Source: Acidobacteriaceae bacterium (lineage in GTDB: Bacteria > Acidobacteriota > Terriglobia > Terriglobales > Acidobacteriaceae). From it: a DNA stretch of 46,038 bases. Positions 32,397 to 40,218 of the stretch are shown here, piece after piece. The stretch covers positions 1 to 46,038 of the forward strand of contig JASHNS010000090.1 of NCBI GenBank assembly GCA_030041515.1. The letters run 5' to 3'. The first letter of the stretch is position 1; each line of letters starts with the position of its first letter. The notes beneath the pieces are model-generated. The model saw only the letters and a program-made list of their open reading frames with translations, made no database searches and was not told where the DNA came from. A program made the position numbers and the translations under genes.

Positions 32397-32963
32397 TTAG
32401 CGGAGAGTGTTGCCTTCTTCCATCACCACGCTGCGGGCGACGAAGGCGAAGCCCAGGAACAATGCGACCGAGACCCAGGCGCCGAGGCTGAAGATCGGCA
32501 TCCAGAAGGCGATGACGAGGCCTGCCGCGATGAGCAGCGCGCCGAGGATTTCGAATTGCGCCATGCCGTAGAGATAGGCGAACGGCAGGTAATGAGCGCC
32601 GACCACAATCATGAACGCGGGGTAAAACCAGTCGCGCCGGTACAGCGTGGCCGCGGCAACCAGCGGCAGGCACAGCGGAACGATGAACGCGATCTGCCGG
32701 GCCAGAGCGTTCATGGGGTGGCCTTTGGGCAGCGATGCGGGACGGCCCATCAACCGCAGGGCAAGCTGCGTGAGCGGAAAGATGAAGGCTCCGCCGAGCG
32801 CGAGGGTAAGGATGGCCGCGCGATGCGAGCCCCAGATGGCCAGAATGGCGGAGGTGAGCCAGATGAGCGCTACGACGAGCTGGCCGGCAAAGCCTCCGAG
32901 GAAGGTGGTGCGGACGTCGCGCTGAGCTTCCGCGATGGTGAGGGTTATAGCGGTTGCTCGCAT
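32397..32963 (-). CDS. Integral membrane protein (DUF7010-like)
   Basis: 188 residues with about six hydrophobic segments from residue 25 to 180. The N-terminus (ITLTIAEAQRDVRTTFLGG) is a polar amphipathic segment followed by AGQLVVALIWL, a pattern I associate with the DUF7010 membrane family; this link is from memory and not checked. GAGG precedes the ATG. Function unknown. It converges on the ABM gene and is transcribed away from the M28 peptidase gene, whose stop is 43 bp upstream of its start. Confidence 0.75.
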   Translation of the reverse strand: MRATAITLTIAEAQRDVRTTFLGGFAGQLVVALIWLTSAILAIWGSHRAAILTLALGGAFIFPLTQLALRLMGRPASLPKGHPMNALARQIAFIVPLCLPLVAAATLYRRDWFYPAFMIVVGAHYLPFAYLYGMAQFEILGALLIAAGLVIAFWMPIFSLGAWVSVALFLGFAFVARSVVMEEGNTLR

Positions 32964-33006
32964 GTCACTTCCTCTTTATGCAGTCAGGCTGACGGCAGTT
33001 CAACGC

Positions 33007-35169
33007 CTATTGTGCAGCCGCTTGCAAAGTGGATGCCGCCCGCTGAATGGCCTCGGTCAGCACGGTCATCTGCTGCTGGGCGCGGGTGAGATTCTTCGCA
33101 TCGATGGCCTCGTTCACGCCGGGAATCACGACGGCCGCGTAGCCGGTGTATTCGCCTGGCGCGTAAATGACGTGTTTGAACCAGGGGCGGCCGGGCAGTC
33201 CCTCCGGAGAGATGAAATCGCCCTCGACAGCGCGCAACTGATTGTTGAGCGCGGCCAGCTGGGCGGCGGAGTCCGCGCCGGGGTTCTGCTGTTTCGCCAT
33301 GACCTGGGCGGCGAACTCGGTGAACTGCTGCGCGGCGGATTCAGCGGGAGAGAAATCGAGATCGCTCATGCCGGCGGCTGCAGCTTTTTTCTGCGCGGCC
33401 CGGAGGTACGTGGTCAGTTCCTTGCCGTAAGTGACGTAGTCGTAGGGGAGCACATCGGCGTCGGCCATGTGCAGCACCTCGAGGCCGAAGACGCGCGCCA
33501 TTTCCTGCTCATAGAGGAAGTGCGGGTCGGCGTTCATCACGAACCAGGTGTAGTCGTCGAAGGTGGAGTGGTAGACGCCATAGGGGCCATCGGAACCAAT
33601 GTCGGTGGAGGGCACGCCGATGTGCTGGAGGAACGCAGTGTAGTCGGAACCCGAGCCGAGGTCGCCGATGCGGACGCCGGTGTCGAGATCGGCGGCATCC
33701 GCGCTTTCGTGTTCGTCCTGCGGGCGCGGATGTCCCGCCTGATAGAGCTGCCAGACGTCATAGACGCTGCCGCCTTTCGGGCTGGGGACTTCCCGCGTGA
33801 CCTGACGGATGAACTGCTTCAGGGATGGCACGGCGGAAGCGTTGAAATTGGGGCCGGAGACGCCAACGTCGGTGTTGAAATAGGCTACGGCGTGCGTGAG
33901 CTGCTCAGGATGATCTTCGACCCACTCTGTGGAACCGATCAGGCCCTCTTCTTCGCCGTCCCAACTGCAGAAAACAATGGTGCGCTTCGGGCGCCAGCCG
34001 GTTTTCATCAGAGCGCCCATGCCGTGGACGGCTTCCAGCATCGCGGCGGTGCCGCTGTTGGGATCGACAGCGCCGAAGACCCAGGCATCGCGATGATTGC
34101 CGGCGACGACCCAGTCATTGGGATATTCGGAGCCGGGAATGCGGCCGATCACGTCCCACAGGCGCTGGTACTGGTAGTCCATTTTGAGCAGCAGGTGGAC
34201 TTTGACGCCGGGGCCGATGTGGTAGGTGAACGGGAGCGCGCCCTGCCAGGAACTGGGCGCGTCCGGCCCGCCGAGGTGGGCGAGGATGGGCGCGGCGTCG
34301 TGCCAGGAGAGCGGTTCCGACGGAATTTTGGGCATGTTGCCGGCCTGGTCCGGTTTGAGGCGCTGGGAAGCAGGAAGATCGGGGCGGGAGGCGATGCCGG
34401 GCGTGAGGGCGTCGCCGGGATATTTGAAAAGATACTGGACGGAGCCACGCTGGACGCCAGTTTCCGGACGCCATGGACCGTTGGGGTAGGGATCGCCGCG
34501 GCGATAGCCGTCGTCGGCGGGATCGGAGTAGATGAGGACGCCGGCGGCGCCGCGCTGCTGCGCAATGTAGACCTTGACGCCGCGGAAATTTCCTCCGTAG
34601 CGGCAGATGACGATTTTGCCCTTGACGTCCACGCCGAGGCTCGCGAGCTGGTTGTAATCTTCGGGGCGGCAGTAATTGCCGTAGACCACCTGGGCCGTGA
34701 CGTCGCCGGAGGGCGAGGAGCCGTGGAAGATGGGCGTGACGTCGGGCTGGTTCTCATAGGGGTCGCCCTTGACGTGCTCGGGGGTGGGACCGGTCATGAG
34801 CAGCTGGCCGTCGGGCCCCCGGGCTTCGACGAGCGTCTTCGTCGGCGTGTTGAGCCAGGCCATGTAGGGGACAATCTGTGTATCGAGGCCCGCGGCGCGG
34901 AATTTTTCCGCGACGTACTCGGCGTTCTGGTGGTCGTAGGGCGAGCCGGCGACGTGCGGCCGCGCGGTGAGGATTTTCAGCTCCTCGCGCGCCAGTTGCG
35001 GGCTGGGCACGGCGAGGAACTTCTGATCGAGATGGGCCTGCTCGGCAGAGTAATTCCGATAGCCGAAGACTGTCTGCGGCGCAGACTCGGATGCGGATTG
35101 CGCGAAGACGACGGCCAGGGCCGGCAAAAGAATGCCGGACAGGAAAATGGGCAGGCGCGAACGGATCAA
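33007..35169 (-). CDS. Secreted M28 zinc peptidase (glutamate carboxypeptidase II-like)
   Basis: 720 residues. I choose the TTG at 35169 because AAGGAG lies 6 bp before it and it opens a clean signal peptide (MIRSRLPIFLSGILLPALAV...FA). An ATG six codons upstream has no ribosome-binding site. The protein has a PA-like inserted domain (KIVICRYGGNFRGVKV), the M28 core with zinc ligands in GNHRDAWVFGAVDPNSG (His, Asp), GEEEGLIGS (catalytic and ligand Glu) and NTDVGVSG (Asp), a late His in GVYHSTFDD, and a C-terminal helical domain like the transferrin-receptor dimerisation domain. Likely periplasmic or outer-membrane carboxypeptidase/aminopeptidase. MscL lies just upstream. Confidence 0.93.
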   Translation of the reverse strand: MIRSRLPIFLSGILLPALAVVFAQSASESAPQTVFGYRNYSAEQAHLDQKFLAVPSPQLAREELKILTARPHVAGSPYDHQNAEYVAEKFRAAGLDTQIVPYMAWLNTPTKTLVEARGPDGQLLMTGPTPEHVKGDPYENQPDVTPIFHGSSPSGDVTAQVVYGNYCRPEDYNQLASLGVDVKGKIVICRYGGNFRGVKVYIAQQRGAAGVLIYSDPADDGYRRGDPYPNGPWRPETGVQRGSVQYLFKYPGDALTPGIASRPDLPASQRLKPDQAGNMPKIPSEPLSWHDAAPILAHLGGPDAPSSWQGALPFTYHIGPGVKVHLLLKMDYQYQRLWDVIGRIPGSEYPNDWVVAGNHRDAWVFGAVDPNSGTAAMLEAVHGMGALMKTGWRPKRTIVFCSWDGEEEGLIGSTEWVEDHPEQLTHAVAYFNTDVGVSGPNFNASAVPSLKQFIRQVTREVPSPKGGSVYDVWQLYQAGHPRPQDEHESADAADLDTGVRIGDLGSGSDYTAFLQHIGVPSTDIGSDGPYGVYHSTFDDYTWFVMNADPHFLYEQEMARVFGLEVLHMADADVLPYDYVTYGKELTTYLRAAQKKAAAAGMSDLDFSPAESAAQQFTEFAAQVMAKQQNPGADSAAQLAALNNQLRAVEGDFISPEGLPGRPWFKHVIYAPGEYTGYAAVVIPGVNEAIDAKNLTRAQQQMTVLTEAIQRAASTLQAAAQ

Positions 35170-35237
35170 CGGCAGCTCCTTGCACATCGGGATCAGCCAA
35201 CGGAAGGAACCAGCATACACCGATGCGCCCGCCGCGA

Positions 35238-35657
35238 TCAGGCTGCCGGCGCGACCGGCTCGACGGGCTGCGTGCAGTGCTGGCAGCGCTTTGCGGCCAG
35301 CGGGATATCCGCGAGACATTCCGGGCAGGGGCGCGTGGTGGGTGGCGCCGCCTTCGAAGGGCTGAACTTTTTCATGAGCGACTGGATGGGCAGGACGATG
35401 CCGAAGTAGACGGCGGTGGCGATGATCAGGAAGGCGATCAGAGCGTTGAGAAAGTCTCCATAGAGGACTTTGCCGCCGTGAATGGTGATCACGAAGGCCG
35501 AGAAGTCCGGCTTGCGAACCGTGGCGGCGATGAGCGGATTGATGATGTCCTTGACCAGAGAATTGACGATGTTGGTGAATGCTGCGCCGATGACGACAGC
35601 CACGGCCAGGTCGACGACGTTGCCGCGGAGAAGGAAATTGCGAAACCCCTTGAACAT
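35238..35657 (-). CDS. mscL: Large-conductance mechanosensitive channel MscL with zinc-ribbon tail
   Basis: 139 residues. The MscL start FKGFRNFLLRGNVVDLAVAVVIGAAF and the second membrane helix (FLNALIAFLIIATAVYF) are present. It forms a homopentameric channel that vents the cell on osmotic downshock. The normal C-terminal helical bundle is replaced after the second helix by a Lys-Lys/Pro/Thr linker and CPECLADIPLAAKRCQHC, a C-x2-C...C-x2-C zinc ribbon of the short bacterial type. Such tails occur in some MscL homologues (known), but the function is unknown. GAGG stands before the ATG. The M28 peptidase gene follows 68 bp downstream. Confidence 0.92.
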   Translation of the reverse strand: MFKGFRNFLLRGNVVDLAVAVVIGAAFTNIVNSLVKDIINPLIAATVRKPDFSAFVITIHGGKVLYGDFLNALIAFLIIATAVYFGIVLPIQSLMKKFSPSKAAPPTTRPCPECLADIPLAAKRCQHCTQPVEPVAPAA

Positions 35658-35733
35658 AGATTGGCCTCATTTCATGTCGAAGTTGCGAACCGTGGCGGAG
35701 CGAGCGGCCTGGTCTCTGCCGACAGCGATCATC

Positions 35734-36666
35734 TTACAGTTTGGTCCCGGTGCGGGGACCGTCGGTGGTGTGAACGCCCCAGGCCATGCGTGGGGTGTTG
35801 TGCGCCAGGCCATACCGGCCGTCGGGCGCGAGCAAAATAATACCGCCGTGGCCGCCGAGGCGGCGAAAGAGGTACGCGATCGCGTCGGGGGCGACCTGCT
35901 CGGGGGAACTGCCGCCGAGAACGCGATCCGTGGCCCACTTGCCGAGAACCAGCTTCATGATGGGCTCGCCCCAGCCGGTGAGGGAAACGGCGGCGCTGGC
36001 GTTGTCGGCGTAGCAGCCGCAACCGATCAGCGAAGAGTCGCCGACGCGTCCGGGATCCTTGTTGAGAGTGCCGCCTGTGGAGGTGGCGGCGGCGAGACCG
36101 CCGTGCAGATCGATGGCGACTGCACCCACGGTGTCGTGGCCGCCCGGCGGCTCGTGTTCAGAATGCCCGGAGAAGGTACGATCCGGCGCACCTGAGGTTT
36201 CGCGGGCCTGGGCCTCGGCGAGGCGGCGACGCTCGCGGTCGAGGACGAGCTCAGCGTTGTCGATCAGGGGCACCCCATGTGTCTGCGCGAACTCCTCGGC
36301 GCCCTCGCCGACGAAGTAGACATGCGGACTCTCATCGAGGACAAGGCGGGCGGCCTGAATAGGGTTGCGGAGGCGCTCGACGCAGGCGACGCCGCCGGCG
36401 CGAAGCGTGGCGCCATCCATGATGAGCGCATCAAGCTGCACACGGCCGTCGCGGGTGAGAAAGCTGCCACGTCCGGCGTCGAAGGCGGGATGGTCTTCCA
36501 GCACGGTGACGGCGGCCTGCACGGCATCGAGCGAGGAGCCGCCCTTTTCCAGAATGTTCCAGCCTGCCTGGAGGGAATTGAAGACGCCCTGCTCGTGGGC
36601 GTCGAGCAGGTCGGCGGGGATGTCCCATGCGCCGCCGTGAACGAGGAGAACCGGGAATCGAGTCAT
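35734..36666 (-). CDS. Isoaspartyl peptidase / L-asparaginase type 2 (Ntn-hydrolase)
   Basis: 310 residues from the ATG at 36666; the longer frame to 36744 is not needed. Family blocks: LLVHGGAWD at the start, DAVQAAVTVLED, FDAGRGSFLTRDG, and the autocleavage site GGHDTVGAVA with Thr179 as the predicted nucleophile and new N-terminus after processing, followed by ATSTGGT and PGRVGDSSLIGCGCYAD. The enzyme would hydrolyse isoaspartyl dipeptides and asparagine in the cytoplasm. A TACAAT element lies 19 bp upstream (minus strand, 36690-36685), giving a leader of about 12 bases. Stands alone between PilZ (divergent) and mscL. Confidence 0.94.
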   Translation of the reverse strand: MTRFPVLLVHGGAWDIPADLLDAHEQGVFNSLQAGWNILEKGGSSLDAVQAAVTVLEDHPAFDAGRGSFLTRDGRVQLDALIMDGATLRAGGVACVERLRNPIQAARLVLDESPHVYFVGEGAEEFAQTHGVPLIDNAELVLDRERRRLAEAQARETSGAPDRTFSGHSEHEPPGGHDTVGAVAIDLHGGLAAATSTGGTLNKDPGRVGDSSLIGCGCYADNASAAVSLTGWGEPIMKLVLGKWATDRVLGGSSPEQVAPDAIAYLFRRLGGHGGIILLAPDGRYGLAHNTPRMAWGVHTTDGPRTGTKL

Positions 36667-36787
36667 AGGGGTAACGACGAGGGGATTGTATCCTTTTGCG
36701 GCCCTGGGATTCCGCGCCGGGTGCGATGCGGTCCGGCCGGGCATGGGCGTTCATCGAAGGCCGAAGCGCGCCGATAAGGGAAGCAGG

Positions 36788-37246
36788 ATGACCGGGGCGG
36801 ACAACCTACCGCGACAGGAGCGGAGAGCCGCGCCGCGCTATTGCTGCGCGGGAGAGGCAGAGCTGTTGATACCCAGTTGCGGTTTGCATTATCGCGGACG
36901 TATCGCCGATCTGAGTACTGCAGGCTGTTTCATCGAGACGGATTGCCGTCTGGAGCGCGGAACATCGGTGGAAATCCGGATGAGCGTTCAAGGTGTGCCA
37001 CTGCGCCTGGCCGCGCATTTGTTGATGCGTCGTCCGAAAGGGTTGGGTTTCCGGTTCTGCCAGCTGACCCGGCGCAAGTTAGACCAGATCGAGTGCCTGA
37101 TCTCGGAGCTGCGGCAGCCAGGCGATGGAGAAACCAGCTGCGTGAGGGGCAATTTCAGCGGAAATCTTCAGAAACCAGGATCTCCCACTTTCCCGACTGG
37201 AGGTAGCGGATCGCGAGAGAACGTTCCAGGTCGGCATCTTCGATAG
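36788..37246 (+). CDS. PilZ-domain protein (c-di-GMP receptor)
   Basis: 152 residues from the ATG at 36788 (AAGGGAAGC before it). Both c-di-GMP contact motifs are present: R13-A-A-P-R17 (RxxxR) and D41-L-S-T-A-G46 (D/NxSxxG). The beta-barrel strands run to about residue 110 (RRPKGLGFRFCQL). The C-terminal 45 residues (LRQPGDGETSC...) are low-complexity and overlap the end of the convergent gene by 92 bp, so the true C-terminus is normal but the shared DNA is unusual. Likely effector of a c-di-GMP pathway; target unknown. Confidence 0.88.
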   Translation: MTGADNLPRQERRAAPRYCCAGEAELLIPSCGLHYRGRIADLSTAGCFIETDCRLERGTSVEIRMSVQGVPLRLAAHLLMRRPKGLGFRFCQLTRRKLDQIECLISELRQPGDGETSCVRGNFSGNLQKPGSPTFPTGGSGSRENVPGRHLR

Positions 37247-37772
37247 CGTCGTGGTCGATGTTGAACCGGGAGGGGATCTGCGTGGAGTCGTGGAGGTCCT
37301 CAACGGTGCGGGTGGAGATGCCCCAGGCTGAGCCATAAACGGAGCTGCCGGGCTCATGGCCCATCCAGAGGGCGTCCGGCTGCGAACGGAGAAACAAGGG
37401 TGCGGTGTATCGGCCAGCCAGGAAAACGTAGAGCGTTGTCTCGCCCTTCACGGAGCAGAGAGCCGCCCAGTCGTCGCTGCCGGGTGCGCGAAAGGCGCCG
37501 TGGATCACGTTTTCCGGCTCCTGGGCCTCGAAAGTTTGCGGGATCATGCAGCCGCGTTGGAGCAGCCATTCAGATACGGGCTGCGGCAGAGCGGGGAAGG
37601 ACGCAACAGGCAACAGGCGGATACGATAACTTACGTGCGTGCCGTCCGAGGCGCGAGACTGTCCGCTCTCGACGCGTTCGGTGGCACCCGAGCTGGGGGA
37701 TGTGGTTTGTGCAGCAGCGAGAGTCCCGGCGAGCAGGCCGGCGAAAAGCCCGGCGGCCGTGAAACGGTTCAT
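37155..37772 (-). CDS. Exported hypothetical protein, coupled to the upstream unknown gene
   Basis: 205 residues with a signal peptide (MNRFTAAGLFAGLLAGTLAAAQ). The mature part has no motif I recognise. Seen: two lone Cys (LQRGCMIPQTF and AALCSVKGETT), an aromatic segment LYVFLAGRYTAPLFL, and a Trp-Gly pair in SAWGIST. Its ATG overlaps the stop of the upstream gene by four bases (ATGA), so translation is coupled. The pair is probably one functional unit. No function can be assigned. Confidence 0.7.
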   Translation of the reverse strand: MNRFTAAGLFAGLLAGTLAAAQTTSPSSGATERVESGQSRASDGTHVSYRIRLLPVASFPALPQPVSEWLLQRGCMIPQTFEAQEPENVIHGAFRAPGSDDWAALCSVKGETTLYVFLAGRYTAPLFLRSQPDALWMGHEPGSSVYGSAWGISTRTVEDLHDSTQIPSRFNIDHDAIEDADLERSLAIRYLQSGKWEILVSEDFR

Positions 37773-38491
37773 TTTGATCCGAGAATATTGGGATAGGAAT
37801 TGACGTCAAGCCAGGCGGACGCGGAGAGAAGCAGGTCGTGGAAGTAATTCACTCCAACGCTCGACAGGCGGACGGAAAACCCGGTATCGCGAAAGTCATG
37901 GATTTCCGGAATAGCGGCGGCGGAATCCAGCGAAGCGTCCACGGTGTGCGCGGGCTCCCCAGGCCCCCCCTGAATGGCAATCGTAAGGCCTTCGCGAAAG
38001 ACATAGCTCATTCCCACGATGCGCTGATCGAGCCGCTGGAAAGCCGGCTGATAGCGGGCGAGGCGAATCCATGCGTCGAAGAGGGCAAGGGCGCCGGCGA
38101 TCTCATCGGAGTCCACGTGGATACAAACCGCGCGTGCGCCGTCGGCGATCCAGATCTCGAGGCCCTTCGCGAAGCTGCCCTCCTGAGATTCCGGGAGGGG
38201 CGCAGCGGCTTCGGGGGACTCGGACGCGCCGGGATCGTCCGGTGGTTCGGCGGGAAGCTCGGCTTCAACGGCGGGTGGCTCGGGCTCGCGGGGAGGATCG
38301 GTAAGATCGACGGCAAGTACAGCGGTGAGCCGGAGACGGCTGCGCAGGGCGATGGCATCTTCGTGGCCGGGTGCTTCCGCGATATTGTTGCGGCGGAGGA
38401 CTGCAGCGCCCGGTTTTTCCAGCAGCGCACGGAGGCGCGTCGCCGGTTGGGCCGGACGCTGGAGGGCCACTTTCATTTCCAGACAGGGCAT
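37769..38491 (-). CDS. Hypothetical protein, first gene of a coupled pair
   Basis: 240 residues; GAGGATT stands 7 bp before the ATG. There is no signal peptide. A basic N-terminus precedes a Pro/Glu/Ala-rich stretch (about residues 65-105; DPPREPEPPAVEAELP) that is probably a flexible linker. From about 108 onward a folded domain contains LEIWIADGARAVCIHVDSDE and RLSSVGVNYFHDLLLSAS. I recognise no family. The stop overlaps the start of the next, exported protein by ATGA. Divergent from the membrane-protein gene at 38626. Confidence 0.65.
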   Translation of the reverse strand: MPCLEMKVALQRPAQPATRLRALLEKPGAAVLRRNNIAEAPGHEDAIALRSRLRLTAVLAVDLTDPPREPEPPAVEAELPAEPPDDPGASESPEAAAPLPESQEGSFAKGLEIWIADGARAVCIHVDSDEIAGALALFDAWIRLARYQPAFQRLDQRIVGMSYVFREGLTIAIQGGPGEPAHTVDASLDSAAAIPEIHDFRDTGFSVRLSSVGVNYFHDLLLSASAWLDVNSYPNILGSK

Positions 38492-38625
38492 CGGGAATCC
38501 TCAGCGGGTATGACAGCAGAGTATACGAACGAGGGAGGGGACAGCACTCGCTTTTGGGGCAGGAATCGCTTTGTCCAGGAGTTATCCTGTAGTTCACTTC
38601 CTGCAGAAGCTACGAGAGGATATCC

Positions 38626-39609
38626 ATGCGCAGGCCTGTGGGCGTCATTCTTGCCGCTGTTCTTCTGGGCATCGTCGCGTTATTCGGCATTCTGGGCGCG
38701 GCGCTTGCATTGGGAGTCTCGATTTTCTCGCATAATCCGGTGATTCCGAAACTGCCGGAGGTGCGCGCCGTCATGATCGGCACAACTACGATCGAACTGG
38801 GTTTCTTCCTGTTTTGCGGCTGGACGGTAACAGGGCTGTTTCGGCTGCGGCGCTGGGCGAGAACAGCAGCAATCGTGATTGCAGGCATAGTTGCTTTCTT
38901 CTCGGCGATGACAGGAATCGGGGTCCTGATGGCGGGCAAATATGCCGCGATGTTGCCACCAGGGCCGGCCGCCGGAAATGTGCAGACGGTTCTGGTGGGA
39001 TTTGCGGTGTTCAGTTTTGTCGTGGCAGCCATCAGCCTATGGTGGCTGACCTATTTCAATCTCGCCGGCGTCAGGGCAGCTTTTGCAGGACTGCAGGAGC
39101 TTGCGGCAGGAGCGGGTGCGACGGAGACGACTGCGGCGCTCCCGGAACCCGGGACGCCGGGATGGCGGATCGTCATCATGATTTGGGCGTGGCTGATTCT
39201 GATTTCCATCCTGTATCTTCCCTTCCTGCTGTGGCGGGGAATGCCGATGTTTTTCTTTGGCGCGATTCTGCGCGGATGGGCCGGTACCACAGCGCTTCTG
39301 ATCACGTGGGCGATCGAGATATACATGGCAATCGGCCTGCTGCGGAAGTGGAAGCCGGCGTGGTATGTGGCACTCATCTTTCAGATTTACGCAATTGGGT
39401 ATTCAGCGACCTTCATGCTGCCGGGAGTGCGGGCGCGCTTTTTCGAGTACATGCAGGAAGTAATGACGCGCTCGTCGGAGGGTCTGGCCTCGCCGGCTGC
39501 GTTCCTGAGTACCAATTTTTTTGGCTTCTGTCTGGGCATGGGACTGATTCTGGTTTTGATATTGATATGGGCACTGATTCAGCGAAGGGAAGACTATCTC
39601 GGAGCATAA
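38626..39609 (+). CDS. Multi-helix membrane protein, unknown function
   Basis: 327 residues with about seven hydrophobic segments, and a polar region at about residues 153-178 containing TTAALPEPGTPGW. GAGAGG precedes the ATG. It opens with MRRPVGVILAAVLLGIVALFG. Such proteins occur repeatedly in Acidobacteria genomes as uncharacterised membrane proteins. No catalytic motif is visible. Followed 87 bp later by another small membrane protein on the same strand. Confidence 0.8.
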   Translation: MRRPVGVILAAVLLGIVALFGILGAALALGVSIFSHNPVIPKLPEVRAVMIGTTTIELGFFLFCGWTVTGLFRLRRWARTAAIVIAGIVAFFSAMTGIGVLMAGKYAAMLPPGPAAGNVQTVLVGFAVFSFVVAAISLWWLTYFNLAGVRAAFAGLQELAAGAGATETTAALPEPGTPGWRIVIMIWAWLILISILYLPFLLWRGMPMFFFGAILRGWAGTTALLITWAIEIYMAIGLLRKWKPAWYVALIFQIYAIGYSATFMLPGVRARFFEYMQEVMTRSSEGLASPAAFLSTNFFGFCLGMGLILVLILIWALIQRREDYLGA

Positions 39610-39696
39610 TCGGGGTGGTTTGACACTCAGAACGGCCAACGGTAGCGTCGAGAAGGCCGCCGGTCTGTAACCGATTCGACGCGGCAGGAGTGGAAG

Positions 39697-40167
39697 TTGC
39701 GCACAGCGACACGTGACCGCCGGGTCATCAGCGAGGAAGAAAAAGAGGATCTGCGGCGGTTTTGGGGCCGTGTGGTCTTCGCGGTGGGAATGCTGGCGGG
39801 CATGTTTCCCATGGCCGTGCCGCCGCTGGCTGTTTCGAACCTTGGCGAACATACCGCGAGGCTGGAAGTGCTGGCACTGGTTGCGTTCTTGGTGTCGGTA
39901 CTGCCGGCGAGCATTCTCGCGTTCTGGCACAGGCGGGAGGCAACGGCGTGGCTGCTGCTGGCGGGTGTAGCGGCGATGGCGCTGGTGCTGACCGAGCAGC
40001 ATGTGCTCGCTGGGCGGGGCACAGCGCCGGATTATGGCAGCGATTATCTGTTCCTGATACCTCTGGCGCTGGGGATTTTTGGGATTGTGACGGAGTGGAT
40101 GGGCTGGCCGCCGCCGCTTCTCAGGCCACGTGACAGGAGGCGGGCTCAGCAGGACCTCGAAAGTTGA
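39697..40167 (+). CDS. Membrane protein, unknown function
   Basis: 156 residues starting at a TTG that has AGGAG 6 bp upstream. A charged N-terminus (RTATRDRRVISEEEKEDLRR) is followed by about four hydrophobic segments (29-48, 57-77, 84-98 and 115-130). The terminal part (RPRDRRRAQQDLE) is basic. No recognised family. Lies between a membrane-protein gene and glmU, 51 bp before the latter. Confidence 0.7.
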   Translation: MRTATRDRRVISEEEKEDLRRFWGRVVFAVGMLAGMFPMAVPPLAVSNLGEHTARLEVLALVAFLVSVLPASILAFWHRREATAWLLLAGVAAMALVLTEQHVLAGRGTAPDYGSDYLFLIPLALGIFGIVTEWMGWPPPLLRPRDRRRAQQDLES

Positions 40168-40218
40168 GCGCCGAGCACAGGACATTCGCGCAGCGATAGG
40201 AAAGGATTCTGAAGCGGG

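Noticed and set aside
32935-35409. 824-codon open frame on the plus strand opposite the M28 peptidase.
   Set aside because: It covers the reverse complement of a clear zinc-peptidase gene with signal peptide and metal motifs. Its composition is typical of a shadow frame.
39622-39651. TTGACA at about 39623 considered as a promoter for the membrane-protein gene at 39697.
   Set aside because: The matching -10 would be TAGCGT, too weak to support a call.
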